Assembly: GCA_013286385.1 (NCBI GenBank)
Contig: JABDFU010000018.1
Location: forward strand, 1 to 36,271
Reading direction: 5' to 3'
DNA length: 36,271 bases
Source of the DNA: Bacteroidota bacterium
GTDB taxonomy: Bacteria; Bacteroidota; Bacteroidia; JABDFU01
In this document: piece after piece, positions 16,021 to 24,844 of the stretch
How the letters are laid out: every line of letters begins with the position of its first letter
How positions within the stretch are numbered: the stretch's first letter is position 1
Translations under genes and position numbers: made by a program
Notes under the pieces: model-generated
Seen by the model: only the letters and a program-made list of their open reading frames with translations
Database searches by the model: none
What the model was told of the DNA's origin: nothing

Positions 16021-16473
16021 TTACTCGTGATGAGCTCCTCCTCCGATTTGTTTGTGCTGGGCAGCCTGCTGAACCACATTCGGATCCATGTCGGCTCTGT
16101 GGCTCTGAGAGTAACCGCCTTCACCTATTGAACCCATGCAGGCCAGGTAAACGATGAAACAGATGTAGGGCCCAAGAATGACCCATTTGAGGGATTTTTT
16201 TTCATCCCCCAGGTGCATGAAAGAAAGCACAATGAATGCAGCTTTGGCAACGGTAAAGAAAATGAAAAACACTTTTAAGCCAAAAGTGGAGGCGCGGTGA
16301 TTGTCCAACAGGCCCCAGGATTCGGCTTTAAAACCAACCATCAGTTCCAGAAGTGTAATGCCCAGCATGATCCAGAATACTCTCCAGAGTTTTTTGCGGA
16401 TTGTCTTTCCGGTTTCCTCATTGTGGTGAGCCATCATTTCGTACTCGGGGAAATTGTCGTGGAATTCTGACAT
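16021..16473 (-). CDS. Cytochrome c oxidase subunit IV family protein
   Basis: 150 residues with three predicted transmembrane helices (about 31-48, 67-88 and 96-112), matching the small prokaryotic subunit IV (CyoD-like) of heme-copper oxidases. The N-terminus is His- and charge-rich, and the C-terminus is polar and ends GGGAHHE. It sits between subunit III and SCO genes in the same direction, with gaps of 32 and 0 nt. The subunit is thought to help assemble or stabilise the complex. Confidence 0.85.
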   Translation of the reverse strand: MSEFHDNFPEYEMMAHHNEETGKTIRKKLWRVFWIMLGITLLELMVGFKAESWGLLDNHRASTFGLKVFFIFFTVAKAAFIVLSFMHLGDEKKSLKWVILGPYICFIVYLACMGSIGEGGYSQSHRADMDPNVVQQAAQHKQIGGGAHHE

Positions 16474-16505
16474 AACAATTAGTTTAAAAGTTCAACGTTT
16501 GAGAC

Positions 16506-17234
16506 TTACAACAGGTAAAAGAAGGTGAACACGAACACCCAGACCAAATCCACAAAGTGCCAGTATAACCCCACTTTTTCAACCATTTCATAGTGGCCCC
16601 TTTTTTCCATCATTCCGTTTACGACCATAATGAAAATCGTAATGTTGATGAGAACTCCGCTGAATACGTGAAATCCGTGAAATCCGGTGATAAAGAAAAA
16701 GAAATCCCCGAACTGGGGGTTGCCGTATTCGTTCTGCGTGAGATTAGCGCCGTGAAAAGTCTCTGTTACGTATTTTCCCAGTTCCTGATGCCACACTTCG
16801 CGAAGTGCACCATGTTCTGTTCCTACGATGAAGTGATACCACTCCCAGGCCTGGGAACCGACGAACATCAAACCACCGACGATGGTCAGCAGCATCCAGA
16901 TGGTTACTCCTTTTTTATTGTTTCTATGTCCTGCTTCTACTGCAAGCACCATGGTAACGGAGGACATAATGAGGATAAATGTCATCAGACCTACGTAGGC
17001 CAGCGGAATGTGTTTTTCCATGAACGGAAAGTGCGTAAACACGTCTCCCGGAACCGGCCAGACATCAGGATATTTGTGCCTCATGAAACCGTAGGCGCAC
17101 AAAAGTCCTCCGAATGTCAGGGCGTCTGAAACCAGGAAAAACCACATAAATAGCTTTCCATAGCTTACCCTGAACGGGGAAACACCGCCCTGCCAGCCAT
17201 CTACTACTTCATTTCCAGTTGCTGAATGTGACAT
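16506..17234 (-). CDS. Cytochrome c oxidase subunit III (longer copy)
   Basis: 242 residues, heme-copper oxidase subunit III family. Hydrophobic helices alternate with the conserved segments GGLLCAYGFMRHK, SSVTMVLAVEAGH, GSQAWEWYHFI, FITGFHGFHVFSG and GLYWHFVDLVWVFVF. The last two, with their HGxHV and YWHFVDxVW patterns, are hallmarks of the family. Subunit III does not carry the redox centres but stabilises subunit I and proton uptake. This is the second of two tandem coxIII-type genes, 36 nt after the shorter one. Confidence 0.92.
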   Translation of the reverse strand: MSHSATGNEVVDGWQGGVSPFRVSYGKLFMWFFLVSDALTFGGLLCAYGFMRHKYPDVWPVPGDVFTHFPFMEKHIPLAYVGLMTFILIMSSVTMVLAVEAGHRNNKKGVTIWMLLTIVGGLMFVGSQAWEWYHFIVGTEHGALREVWHQELGKYVTETFHGANLTQNEYGNPQFGDFFFFITGFHGFHVFSGVLINITIFIMVVNGMMEKRGHYEMVEKVGLYWHFVDLVWVFVFTFFYLL

Positions 17235-17270
17235 AAACCAAGTTTAAAGTTTAAAGATGATGGTGCAATT

Positions 17271-17864
17271 TTAACGAATAAAATACAAAAATAGAAATAA
17301 ATAGATCCAAAGCACATCTAAAAAGTGCCAATAAATTGAACAAAGTTGTACACCCAAAAAGTCTGAAGGCTTGTATTTTTCGGCCAAGGCTTTAAAATAA
17401 ACTACCATTAGCGCAATTAGTCCGCCCACCAGGTGGAGCAGATGCATGAAGGTGATCAAATAGAAAAACGATCCCGAAGCGTTGCTTGCGGATCCGGTGA
17501 AAAATACATTTTGAGCTACCAGGCTTTTCCAGCCCAGGTATTGTGATAACATGAATCCCAGACCAAGTAAAAGGGTCATCAGAATTGACGTTTTAAAAGG
17601 ACTGTTGTTTCCCTTTTTTACTGCGCTCAGGGCCCAATTCATCGTAACACTGCTCAGAAGAATTAAAGCGGTGCTTATAAAAAAAGCGCTGGGAATAACA
17701 AACTTTATCCAATCGCCTTTTGCATGACTGACAACATAAGCGCTGGTAAATCCTGCAAACAGCATGATGATGGATACAATGCCCAGCCAGAGCAGGTTTT
17801 TGGATACCTTTCTGCGGCTCTGACGCATTTCATCGTCGATGCCGGCTTTTAAATCGGGGTTCAT
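17271..17864 (-). CDS. Cytochrome c oxidase subunit III (shorter copy)
   Basis: 197 residues with about five transmembrane helices and the subunit III patterns TSAYVVSHAKGDW, SSVTMNWAL, FMLSQYLGWKSL, ITFMHLLHLVGG and IYWHFLDVLWIYLF. The related, longer subunit follows immediately. Bacteroidota often carry two adjacent coxIII genes of this kind. The gene starts 15 nt after cyoE. The genes for catalytic subunits I and II are not in this window. Confidence 0.91.
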   Translation of the reverse strand: MNPDLKAGIDDEMRQSRRKVSKNLLWLGIVSIIMLFAGFTSAYVVSHAKGDWIKFVIPSAFFISTALILLSSVTMNWALSAVKKGNNSPFKTSILMTLLLGLGFMLSQYLGWKSLVAQNVFFTGSASNASGSFFYLITFMHLLHLVGGLIALMVVYFKALAEKYKPSDFLGVQLCSIYWHFLDVLWIYLFLFLYFIR

Positions 17865-17879
17865 TTTTTATTAATTTTT

Positions 17880-18755
17880 TTATTTTCCAATCATAATGGC
17901 TAACTGAACCAATGGCAAATAGGCAAAAGATCCGAACATGAGGTTCCTGGCATAGTTTATCGTCAACTGGTTGAATACTTTTTGGGCCTGGTAAACAAAA
18001 GCGAGGCCGCAGGCGCTGATGACAATGGCAGATACGATTCCTGACATTCCGAAGAAAACGGGACTGAGGCTAATGGGAAGTAAAAACAGGGTGTAAATCA
18101 GGATTTGAAAGGCGCTGGCTCTGTCGCGTCCTCCGGCAGAAGGAAGCATTTTAAATCCGGCCCTCCGGTAGTCATCGTCGAGGACCCAGGCTATGGACCA
18201 GAAGTGGGGAAACTGCCAGATGAACTGTATGGAATAGAGGATGCAGGCCTGCAGGGTAATGCTGCCAAATCCGTTTGTGGCGGCTACGCAGCCCAGAAGG
18301 GGAGGAATGGCGCCCGGAAAGGCGCCTACAAAAACCGCGAAAGGCGTTTTCTTTTTGAGCGGAGTATAAACCAAAACATACAGGAGCAGGGCCAGAAGCC
18401 CGAGCAGGGCGCTCAGAATGTTGATGAATGCAAGAAACAGGCCTAATCCTGTTAAACCGAGCAGGCTGGCCAGAACAACACCTTCACTGACACTCATGCG
18501 GCCTTTGGGAAGAGGGCGATCCATGGTGCGGGTCATGAGTTTGTCGGTTTCGCGTTCGAGGATCTGGTTAAAACCATTGGAAGAGGCCGTGATTAAGAAG
18601 CCTCCAATGACCAGCCACAACAATTTGTGTAAATCGTGAGGTTGAGAAAGGGTAGGAGGTTGGGAAACGGTCAGGTAGGAAATAGCGGCTGAAAAAACCA
18701 CCAGGGAGGATAGCCTGAGTTTGGCGAACTGCACATAATCTTTCAACTTCCTCAT
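17880..18755 (-). CDS. cyoE: Protoheme IX farnesyltransferase (heme O synthase)
   Basis: A 291-residue UbiA-superfamily membrane prenyltransferase with about nine helices. It attaches a farnesyl group to heme B to give heme O, the precursor of heme A for the oxidase encoded downstream. The polyprenyl-diphosphate motif is N63-QILE-RETD71 followed by LMTRTMDRPLP; an E at 67 replaces the more usual D. The second motif is LDDDYRRAGFKMLP in the cytoplasmic loop. It is the first gene of the oxidase operon. A -7-like box, TAATTTCG (18767 to 18760), lies 4 nt before its ATG. Also called ctaB. Confidence 0.95.
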   Translation of the reverse strand: MRKLKDYVQFAKLRLSSLVVFSAAISYLTVSQPPTLSQPHDLHKLLWLVIGGFLITASSNGFNQILERETDKLMTRTMDRPLPKGRMSVSEGVVLASLLGLTGLGLFLAFINILSALLGLLALLLYVLVYTPLKKKTPFAVFVGAFPGAIPPLLGCVAATNGFGSITLQACILYSIQFIWQFPHFWSIAWVLDDDYRRAGFKMLPSAGGRDRASAFQILIYTLFLLPISLSPVFFGMSGIVSAIVISACGLAFVYQAQKVFNQLTINYARNLMFGSFAYLPLVQLAIMIGK

Positions 18756-18794
18756 GGTGCGAAATTACTCTTATTTTTTTATTACTTTCGTCAA
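18756..18794. promoter_or_regulatory. Divergent promoter region, cyoE / prfB
   Basis: The 39-nt gap carries two near-consensus boxes. On the minus strand TAATTTCG at 18767-18760 is followed after 4 nt by the cyoE ATG. On the plus strand TACTTTCG at 18783-18790 is followed after 4 nt by the prfB ATG. Each differs from TAnnTTTG at one position. No good -33 element is seen. Placement would give transcripts starting at the start codon. Confidence 0.4.
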
Positions 18795-19887
18795 ATGATT
18801 ACACTTGACCACATTAAAGAGCTGAAACAGCGTACAGAAACGTTGGGGAGGCATCTTTGACATACCAGGGAAACTGGATGAAATAAGGGAAGAAGAAGTA
18901 AAAACACTGAACCCGAAATTTTGGGATGATCCCAAAAAAGCTGAAGAAATCATAAAGGTTATCCGTTCCAGGAAAGTATGGACAGATGGCTTTTCAAACA
19001 TCGGCAAAAATGTCGATGACATGGAATTGCTGTTTGATTTTTACAAGTCGGGTGACGCTACGGAAGCGGAAGTAGAGCATCAGTATGCCCTGACGCTGAA
19101 GCAACTGGAAGAACTGGAATTTAAAAACATGCTCAGTGGTACCGAAGACCGCCTGAATGCGGTCTTGCAGATTAATTCGGGGGCCGGAGGCACGGAGAGC
19201 TGTGATTGGGCGAGTATGCTCATGCGCATGTATATTATGTGGGGAGAGAAGAACGGATTTAAGGTGAAAGAAGTAGACAAACAGGATGGAGATATGGCCG
19301 GGATTAAATCGGCTGTTCTTGAATTTGAAGGAGACTTTGCCTACGGTTATCTGAAAGGAGAAAACGGCGTTCACCGTCTGGTACGGATTTCCCCTTTTGA
19401 TGCCAATGCCAAACGACATACTTCTTTTGCTTCGGTTTATGTTTACCCTCTGGTGAATGATGAAATTACCATTGAGGTGAAACCGGGCGATATTGAATGG
19501 CAGACTTCCAGGTCAGGCGGGGCAGGGGGACAGAACGTAAATAAGGTGGAGACTAAAGTGCAACTGACCCATAAGCCCAGCGGAATTGTAGTGGTTTGTC
19601 AGGTCGAGCGTTCCCAAAGCGGCAATAAGGAAAGAGCCATGACCATGCTGAAGTCTCAGCTGTTTGAAATGGAAATGCGCAAACGAAATGAGGCGAAAGC
19701 CGCTGTGGAGGCCGGAAAGAAAAAAATAGAATGGGGATCTCAGATTCGCAACTATGTTCTTCATCCTTACAAGTTAGTGAAGGATATACGTACGGATTTT
19801 GAAACTTCGAACGCGCAGGCGGTGCTGGACGGGGATTTGAATGATTTTATCAAGGCGTACTTGATGGAGTATGGAAGCTCAAACTAG
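18795..19887 (+). CDS. prfB: Peptide chain release factor 2, with programmed +1 frameshift
   Basis: RF2 recognises UGA and UAA and releases the finished peptide. Translation from ATG 18795 gives 21 codons and then meets an in-frame TGA at 18858-18860 within CTTTGAC. Shifting +1 at CTT continues as DIPGKLDEI and reads to the stop at 19885-19887, for a total of 363 residues, normal for RF2. The purine-rich GGGGAGG just before (18845-18851) is the internal Shine-Dalgarno-like stimulator. This is the classic RF2 autoregulatory site: low RF2 favours the shift. In the product, the anticodon-like SPF tripeptide is at 199-201 and the catalytic GGQ at 244-246. Confidence 0.97.
18845..18861 (+). promoter_or_regulatory. 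RF2 +1 frameshift site
   Basis: GGGGAGG, a short spacer, the slippery CTT codon, then the TGA stop followed by C (CTTTGAC). The stop is slow to be read when RF2 is scarce, and the ribosome slips from CTT to the overlapping TTT. The upstream purine run pairs with the 16S rRNA tail during elongation. The site matches the well-known bacterial prfB element almost base for base. Confidence 0.96.
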
Positions 19888-19892
19888 CGAAC

Positions 19893-20243
19893 ATGAAAAC
19901 AAAACTAATCATATATCACAATCCCAAGTGCAGCAAGAGCCGGGAGGCCTGCAGTCTGGTAAAAACGGAAGGACGCGAATTCGAAATCAGGGAATACCTT
20001 AAAAATCCGCTGAGTGAGGCTGAGATAATTGATCTTTTGAAAAAACTCAGGATGAAGGCCGAAGAACTCGTTCGTAAAAAGGAGCCCTTGTATAAGGACA
20101 ATTACGCGGGGAAAAAAGTAAGTGAAAAAGAATGGGTAAGCATTCTTGCCAGGAACCCCATCCTGATCGAGCGACCTGTTATTGTGCTTGGCAACAAGGC
20201 TGTTATCGGGAGGCCGACCTCAACCATTGAAAAATTATTTTGA
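19893..20243 (+). CDS. ArsC-family (glutaredoxin-type) arsenate reductase-like protein
   Basis: 116 residues of the ArsC/Spx/YffB thioredoxin-like family. The N-terminal strand IIYHNPKC is followed by the C13-S-K-S-R active-site motif; the CxxS form fits single-cysteine ArsC proteins that use glutathione/glutaredoxin or another thiol. The conserved NPILIERPVIV segment with its cis-Pro is at about 89-99 and GRPTSTIEKLF at the end. It has no ars genes beside it, lying 5 nt after prfB, so an actual role in arsenate reduction is unproven. Spx is less likely because the CxxC form and the RNA polymerase context are absent. Confidence 0.85.
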   Translation: MKTKLIIYHNPKCSKSREACSLVKTEGREFEIREYLKNPLSEAEIIDLLKKLRMKAEELVRKKEPLYKDNYAGKKVSEKEWVSILARNPILIERPVIVLGNKAVIGRPTSTIEKLF

Positions 20244-20251
20244 TACCTTTG
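20244..20251 (+). promoter_or_regulatory. -7 promoter box for fumC
   Basis: TACCTTTG, an exact TAnnTTTG box, begins right after the arsC stop. It would give a fumC leader of about 140 nt. The only upstream TTG (20227-20229) is 14 nt away, shorter than the usual spacing, so the -33 part is uncertain. Confidence 0.45.
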
Positions 20252-20255
20252 AGTG

Positions 20256-20302
20256 TCCATTGGGTTTTCAGTAGGGTATCCATTGGGGTTTTCAATAGGA
20301 CA
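20256..20302 (+). repeat. Imperfect tandem repeat in the fumC leader
   Basis: Two adjacent copies: TCCATTGGGTTTTCAGTAGG... (20256-20278) and TCCATTGGGGTTTTCAATAGG... (20279-20302). They differ by one inserted G and a few substitutions. A second, weaker pair follows: TTTGCCGATGGAATACGT (20315-20332) and TTTTACCAATCGAATAACGT (20338-20357). The rest of the 154-nt gap between arsC and fumC holds no reading frame. The repeats could be regulator sites or RNA leader elements; function unknown. Confidence 0.7.
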
Positions 20303-20397
20303 CCTACATATTGATTTGCCGATGGAATACGTATTTATTTTACCAATCGAATAACGTCCGGATAATTTAAAAACTGCAGCAAATAATTTTATTTATC

Positions 20398-21804
20398 ATG
20401 AAAACAATAGATTTTCGAATCGAAAAAGACACGATGGGTGAGGTGAAAGTGCCTGCCGATAAATACTGGGGCGCTCAGACCGAACGCTCACGCAACAACT
20501 TTAAAATTGGTGCTGAAGCTTCCATGCCCAGGGAAATTATACATGCCTTTGCCTACCTGAAAAAGGCGGCTGCTATGGCCAACAATGATCTGGGCGTTTT
20601 ATCCAGGGAAAAAATGGCGATGATTTCGAGCGTCTGTGAGGAAATCCTGAGCGGAAAACTGGATGATCAGTTTCCTCTGGTGATCTGGCAAACCGGGTCG
20701 GGTACCCAGTCGAATATGAATGCGAATGAGGTTATAGCTTACCGGGCGCATGTGCTTAGCGGAGGAAAACTGAGTGATGAAAAAAAGATTTTGCACCCCA
20801 ATGATGATGTCAACAAGTCCCAGTCTTCGAACGATACGTTCCCGACTGCCATGCACATTGCGGCTTATAAACTGGTATCTGAAGTGACACTCAGAGGCAT
20901 GGAGCAATTACAGCTGACATTGCGGAAAAAAGCGGAGGAGTTCAAAAGCATTGTGAAAATCGGTCGCACACATTTTATGGATGCTACCCCGCTCACCCTG
21001 GGACAGGAATTTTCAGGTTATGCACAGCAGATTACCAATAGCATTCGGGCGGTTAAAAACGCTCTTGTTGCGGTCAGCGAACTGGCTCTTGGTGGAACGG
21101 CAGTGGGTACTGGACTGAACACACCTAAAGGATACGATGTTCTGGTCGCTAAAAAAATTGCAGATCTTACCGGTTTTCCTTTTGTGACTGCCCCCAACAA
21201 ATTTGAGGCGCTTGCTGCACACGATGCTATGGTTGAATTGTCGGGCGCATTAAAACGTTCGGCTGTTTCCCTGATGAAAATAGCGAACGATGTGCGCATG
21301 TTGAGTTCAGGCCCCCGCTGTGGCATAGGGGAGATTATCATTCCGGACAACGAACCGGGGTCTTCCATAATGCCCGGAAAAGTCAATCCGACCCAGCCTG
21401 AGGCACTGACCATGGTATGCGCTCAGGTGATGGGCAACGATGTTTCGGTTTCGATCGGTGGAGCGACCGGTCATTTTGAACTAAATGTTTTCAAACCTTT
21501 GATTGCAGCCAATGTGCTGCAATCGGCCCGCCTTCTGGGTGATGCCTGCGTCTCTTTCGACATTCATTGTGCGAAAGGCATTCTGCCCAATCCGGAAATG
21601 ATCAAACGTCACCTCGAAGATTCATTGATGCTGGTTACAGCACTCAATACCCATATCGGTTATGAAAATGCCGCTAAGATTGCCAAGAAGGCCCACAAAG
21701 AAGGTTTGTCTTTACGCAAGGCGGCGGTTTCGCTTAATTTATTAACTGATGAACAGTTTACGCAGTGGGTAAAACCAGAAACAATGGTAGGTTCTATGTC
21801 ATAA
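20398..21804 (+). CDS. fumC: Fumarate hydratase, class II
   Basis: A 468-residue iron-independent fumarase of the aspartase/fumarase superfamily, converting fumarate to L-malate in the TCA cycle as a homotetramer in the cytoplasm. Conserved regions are [56 protein letters not shown] and the family signature [15 protein letters not shown] (about 317-331), the mobile catalytic loop. The KVNPTQPE sequence favours fumarase over aspartase, which has KVNPV. Length is normal. It has its own leader with repeats and is followed after 22 nt by a small exported protein gene. Confidence 0.96.
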   Translation: MKTIDFRIEKDTMGEVKVPADKYWGAQTERSRNNFKIGAEASMPREIIHAFAYLKKAAAMANNDLGVLSREKMAMISSVCEEILSGKLDDQFPLVIWQTGSGTQSNMNANEVIAYRAHVLSGGKLSDEKKILHPNDDVNKSQSSNDTFPTAMHIAAYKLVSEVTLRGMEQLQLTLRKKAEEFKSIVKIGRTHFMDATPLTLGQEFSGYAQQITNSIRAVKNALVAVSELALGGTAVGTGLNTPKGYDVLVAKKIADLTGFPFVTAPNKFEALAAHDAMVELSGALKRSAVSLMKIANDVRMLSSGPRCGIGEIIIPDNEPGSSIMPGKVNPTQPEALTMVCAQVMGNDVSVSIGGATGHFELNVFKPLIAANVLQSARLLGDACVSFDIHCAKGILPNPEMIKRHLEDSLMLVTALNTHIGYENAAKIAKKAHKEGLSLRKAAVSLNLLTDEQFTQWVKPETMVGSMS

Positions 21805-21826
21805 TGGATAGCTTCAATGGACTAGC

Positions 21827-22426
21827 ATGAGAATTTATTTTTCTTTTTTTCTTTTTTTCCTTTTTTTTTTCCTTTCGGGAGTGGATAAACTGCAAGCCCA
21901 GATCGGCAATTCGTCCAAGCCCAGGTGGAAAAGAGATACGATTGTCGGGGACAATGTGTTTAAAGAGCAGAACAACTGGGTGAGCGGGGGAGCAGGGGTT
22001 GGCAAAAACAGTCAGTTCGGCGGCTCGCAATTTGCAGGAGGGCTGGATTATAATTTTCACCTGCGTATGGAGTATTTTCAATTCGGGGTACTGGTAACCG
22101 GGGATCAGTTTGGCGAATACAACAATTACGAATTTCACCTTTGTTACGGAAAGCGAAAAGAAAATGTCAACTACAATTTTTCTTATTACGGAGGACTTTC
22201 CTATTGTTTTTTCTATCAACGGTTTGCTCCCAATGATTACAGTGAAAATTCAACCAATGCGATCGGATTGTACGGCAATGCCCAGCTGATCTACAAACTT
22301 ACCTACGATGTGGGAATCGGGCCCGGCGTATTCATTGATATCAATACAAAAGAAGTGGTGGAAGGCCTGAAACTTGATTTGTATTTTTCGGGCGCATACC
22401 GGGGTAAGAAGGATACGTATTACTGA
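21827..22426 (+). CDS. Exported protein of unknown function, probably outer membrane
   Basis: 199 residues. The signal peptide (about 1-25) is made almost only of Phe, Leu and Ser (FSFFLFFLFFFLSG) and ends KLQAQ, coded by a long T-rich tract. The mature part is rich in Gly, Tyr, Asn and alternating hydrophobic/polar strands (LDYNFHLRMEYFQFGVLVTG, NYNFSYYGGLSYCFFYQRF, KLDLYFSGAYRG), in the style of a small outer membrane beta-barrel. No family is recognised. It may be co-transcribed with fumC. Confidence 0.7.
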   Translation: MRIYFSFFLFFLFFFLSGVDKLQAQIGNSSKPRWKRDTIVGDNVFKEQNNWVSGGAGVGKNSQFGGSQFAGGLDYNFHLRMEYFQFGVLVTGDQFGEYNNYEFHLCYGKRKENVNYNFSYYGGLSYCFFYQRFAPNDYSENSTNAIGLYGNAQLIYKLTYDVGIGPGVFIDINTKEVVEGLKLDLYFSGAYRGKKDTYY

Positions 22427-22441
22427 TGAGGGCTACTCTGG

Positions 22442-23041
22442 CTATTTTTTGTAGAAATTCATTTCCTGAATATAGGTCCATACAGCAGCCGGTACAAAAT
22501 GGCGTACGTCTTTTTTAGCCCGAATGGCTTCACGGATAAAGCTGGAGGAAATTTCCATCAGGGGAGCTTCGAGGATCGTGCCGATCTGTTCAGGAACTGC
22601 GTTCATTGCTTTTGAGTCCTGCTCACTGCCATTGTCCCGATTGGTACGGGGATAAACGATAATTTCGTATTGCTTCAAAATTTCACGGTAGTTTTTCCAT
22701 TTGTTCAACGTCTGAACATTATCTGAACCCAGAATCAACACAAACTCTTTTTCAGGATGCTTCTCTTTCAGATGCGTCAGTGTATCTATGGTATAGGAAG
22801 GCTGGGGTAACTTAAATTCGACGGAACTTGCCTTAAACCGGCGGTCTTCCCCGATGGCTTCTTTTACCAGGCGCAAACGATGAACATCCGCCAGCAACGT
22901 TTTCTTTTCTTTCAGGGGGTTATGGGGGGATACGACAAACCAGATCTGTTTCAGGTCCGTATGCTCTACGATGTAATTGGCAATGGCCATGTGGCCGATG
23001 TGAACGGGATTGAAGGAACCGAAAAAGAGTCCTGTTTTCAT
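22442..23041 (-). CDS. nadD: Nicotinate-nucleotide adenylyltransferase
   Basis: A 199-residue enzyme joining ATP and nicotinate mononucleotide to deamido-NAD in NAD synthesis. The nucleotidyltransferase signature is at the N-terminus: GLFFGSFNPVHIGHM, with the HxGH motif at 14-17. The C-terminal ISSSFIREAIR corresponds to the family's SSTxIR motif. The ATG overlaps the sppA stop by one base (TGATG), a sign of translational coupling with the upstream gene. Confidence 0.95.
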   Translation of the reverse strand: MKTGLFFGSFNPVHIGHMAIANYIVEHTDLKQIWFVVSPHNPLKEKKTLLADVHRLRLVKEAIGEDRRFKASSVEFKLPQPSYTIDTLTHLKEKHPEKEFVLILGSDNVQTLNKWKNYREILKQYEIIVYPRTNRDNGSEQDSKAMNAVPEQIGTILEAPLMEISSSFIREAIRAKKDVRHFVPAAVWTYIQEMNFYKK

Positions 23042-24822
23042 CAGTAAACAAGCAGGTCGTAGGGCATGCGGGCCTGTACGCCACGACTTAGAGCCAGATC
23101 CCTGAAATTGTTGTAATACACATAGTTGAGGCCCAGTTCTTTTTTAAGAATCCGGGTTTCTGAATCTTCTGTAATATCTTTTACCAGCGCTTCCCAGAAG
23201 TCTTTTTGTCTGGGGAGCTCAATGATTCTGTAGTTTTCTGTCTTCGCCATTCTGGCCGCAATTTTGATGGCCGTCCCGATTCCGCCCAATGTGTCCACCA
23301 GACCGATACGTTTGGCATCTGTACCGCTCCATACCCGTCCCTGTCCAATGCTGTCGATTTCCTGGGATTTTTTCTTTCGTCCGTCGGCTACTTTTCCGAT
23401 GAAAGCGTTGTAAATGTCTTCAACGCTTTCCTGAATGACACGTCCTTCTTCGGGGGAAACGGGGCGGAAGGGAGTGCCCAGATCGGCATGTTTGTTGGTG
23501 TTGGCAGTATCAAAGGTGATGCCTAATTTGTCTGAAAAAAATTTCTGGGCATTGGGAAGCAATCCGAATACACCAATGGATCCGGTAATGGTGTTGGGTT
23601 GGGCTACGATTATGTCTGCTGCGCAGGAAATGTAGTAGCCGCCTGAAGCGGCAACGTCTCCCATGGAAACGATAACGGGTTTTGCTTTTTCAGCAAGCAA
23701 AACCTCTCTCCAGATGACATCCGAAGCCAATGCGCTTCCTCCCGGAGAATTCACACGAAGGACAATCGCCTTAATTGTACTGTCCAGGCGGGCCTCCCGA
23801 ATTGTTTTGGAGATGCGATCTGACCCTATATTTTCTTCATCGCCTTCTCCGCCGCCGATGGTACCCACTGCATAAATGACTGCAATTTTTTCCCTGCCGG
23901 ATTTTTTATCCTTTTTTGCGGCCCGGCTGTAATCTTCTAACTCCACAAAATTTATTTTCGACTTTTCTTTCAGAGCCAATTTGTCTTTCAGTTCGTCAAT
24001 TATTTCATCTTTGTATTTAAGTCCATCCACAAATTTGTGGCTCAGGGCGTCCTGAGGTTTGCGGATGCCGAGTTGATCGGCGAGGCGGTTTAATTCCTCA
24101 GCAGGTACATGACGGGTTGCCGTAATTCCTTCCAGGAGATGGTTCCACAACGCATCCATATAACTCATAGTCTGCAGGCGATTGGCTGCGCTCATTTTAT
24201 CCAGATCGAAAGGTTCGATGGCGCTTTTGAATTTACCGTGACGGAATATCTGGGCGTTGATTTCGAGTTTTTCAAGCGCTCCCTTGAAAAACATCAGCTG
24301 GGCACTTAATCCTTTCCAGTCCATCACTCCCTGGGGATTCAGGTAAATTTTGTCGGCAACGCTTGCCAGGTAAAAGGCTCCCTGGGAATAATTTTCGCTG
24401 TAGGATAAGATAAATTTACCTGATTTCCTGAAGTCAATCAGGGCATTTCTTATTTCTTCCACGGTTGCCATTCCTGCCGGAACACTGCCCATGTCCATGT
24501 AAATGCCTTTGATATCGGGATCTGATTTTGCATTCTCAATAGCTGAGAGAATGTCGTTCAGTCCGAGCTGTTTATTGGAGGTAAAGGAAGAGAAGTTGAA
24601 ATCCTTCAGGGGGTTGTTCGTGGTGCGTTCGGTTACAGGTTGTGTCAGGTTAAGGTGCAGCACTGAATTGGCTTTGACATGAACTGTTTTTTCTTTGCTG
24701 GCAGAAGAAAACGCGGCTGCGGCAATGACGACAATCAGGATAATGCCAATAAAAAAGGTCAGCAGCATGCCGATTACTGAACCGATCACAGCTGCAAGTA
24801 CTTGTTTCAGGAATTGCTTCAT
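23041..24822 (-). CDS. sppA: Signal peptide peptidase SppA, 67-kDa type
   Basis: 593 residues with an N-terminal transmembrane anchor (about 13-38) and two S49 domains outside the membrane, like E. coli SppA. It cleaves leftover signal peptides in the membrane. The catalytic lysine is K199 in HGKFKSAIEPF (first domain), and the nucleophile is S393 in GDVAASGGYYIS (second domain). Other conserved segments are RVNSPGGSALASDVIWREV and GSIGVFG. It heads a two-gene unit with nadD and is divergent from folK. Confidence 0.95.
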   Translation of the reverse strand: MKQFLKQVLAAVIGSVIGMLLTFFIGIILIVVIAAAAFSSASKEKTVHVKANSVLHLNLTQPVTERTTNNPLKDFNFSSFTSNKQLGLNDILSAIENAKSDPDIKGIYMDMGSVPAGMATVEEIRNALIDFRKSGKFILSYSENYSQGAFYLASVADKIYLNPQGVMDWKGLSAQLMFFKGALEKLEINAQIFRHGKFKSAIEPFDLDKMSAANRLQTMSYMDALWNHLLEGITATRHVPAEELNRLADQLGIRKPQDALSHKFVDGLKYKDEIIDELKDKLALKEKSKINFVELEDYSRAAKKDKKSGREKIAVIYAVGTIGGGEGDEENIGSDRISKTIREARLDSTIKAIVLRVNSPGGSALASDVIWREVLLAEKAKPVIVSMGDVAASGGYYISCAADIIVAQPNTITGSIGVFGLLPNAQKFFSDKLGITFDTANTNKHADLGTPFRPVSPEEGRVIQESVEDIYNAFIGKVADGRKKKSQEIDSIGQGRVWSGTDAKRIGLVDTLGGIGTAIKIAARMAKTENYRIIELPRQKDFWEALVKDITEDSETRILKKELGLNYVYYNNFRDLALSRGVQARMPYDLLVY

Positions 24823-24844
24823 GGGGCTGTTATTTTTTTTATTA

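Noticed and set aside
19021-19887. Release factor starting at ATG 19021
   Set aside because: This start would remove the N-terminal domain. The upstream frame joined through the CTTTGAC frameshift gives the full RF2 length and sequence.
19893-20243. Spx-type transcription regulator instead of ArsC
   Set aside because: The motif is CxxS-R and the length and C-terminal GRPTSTIEKLF-type end fit ArsC/YffB-like reductases; no Spx-specific CxxC is present.
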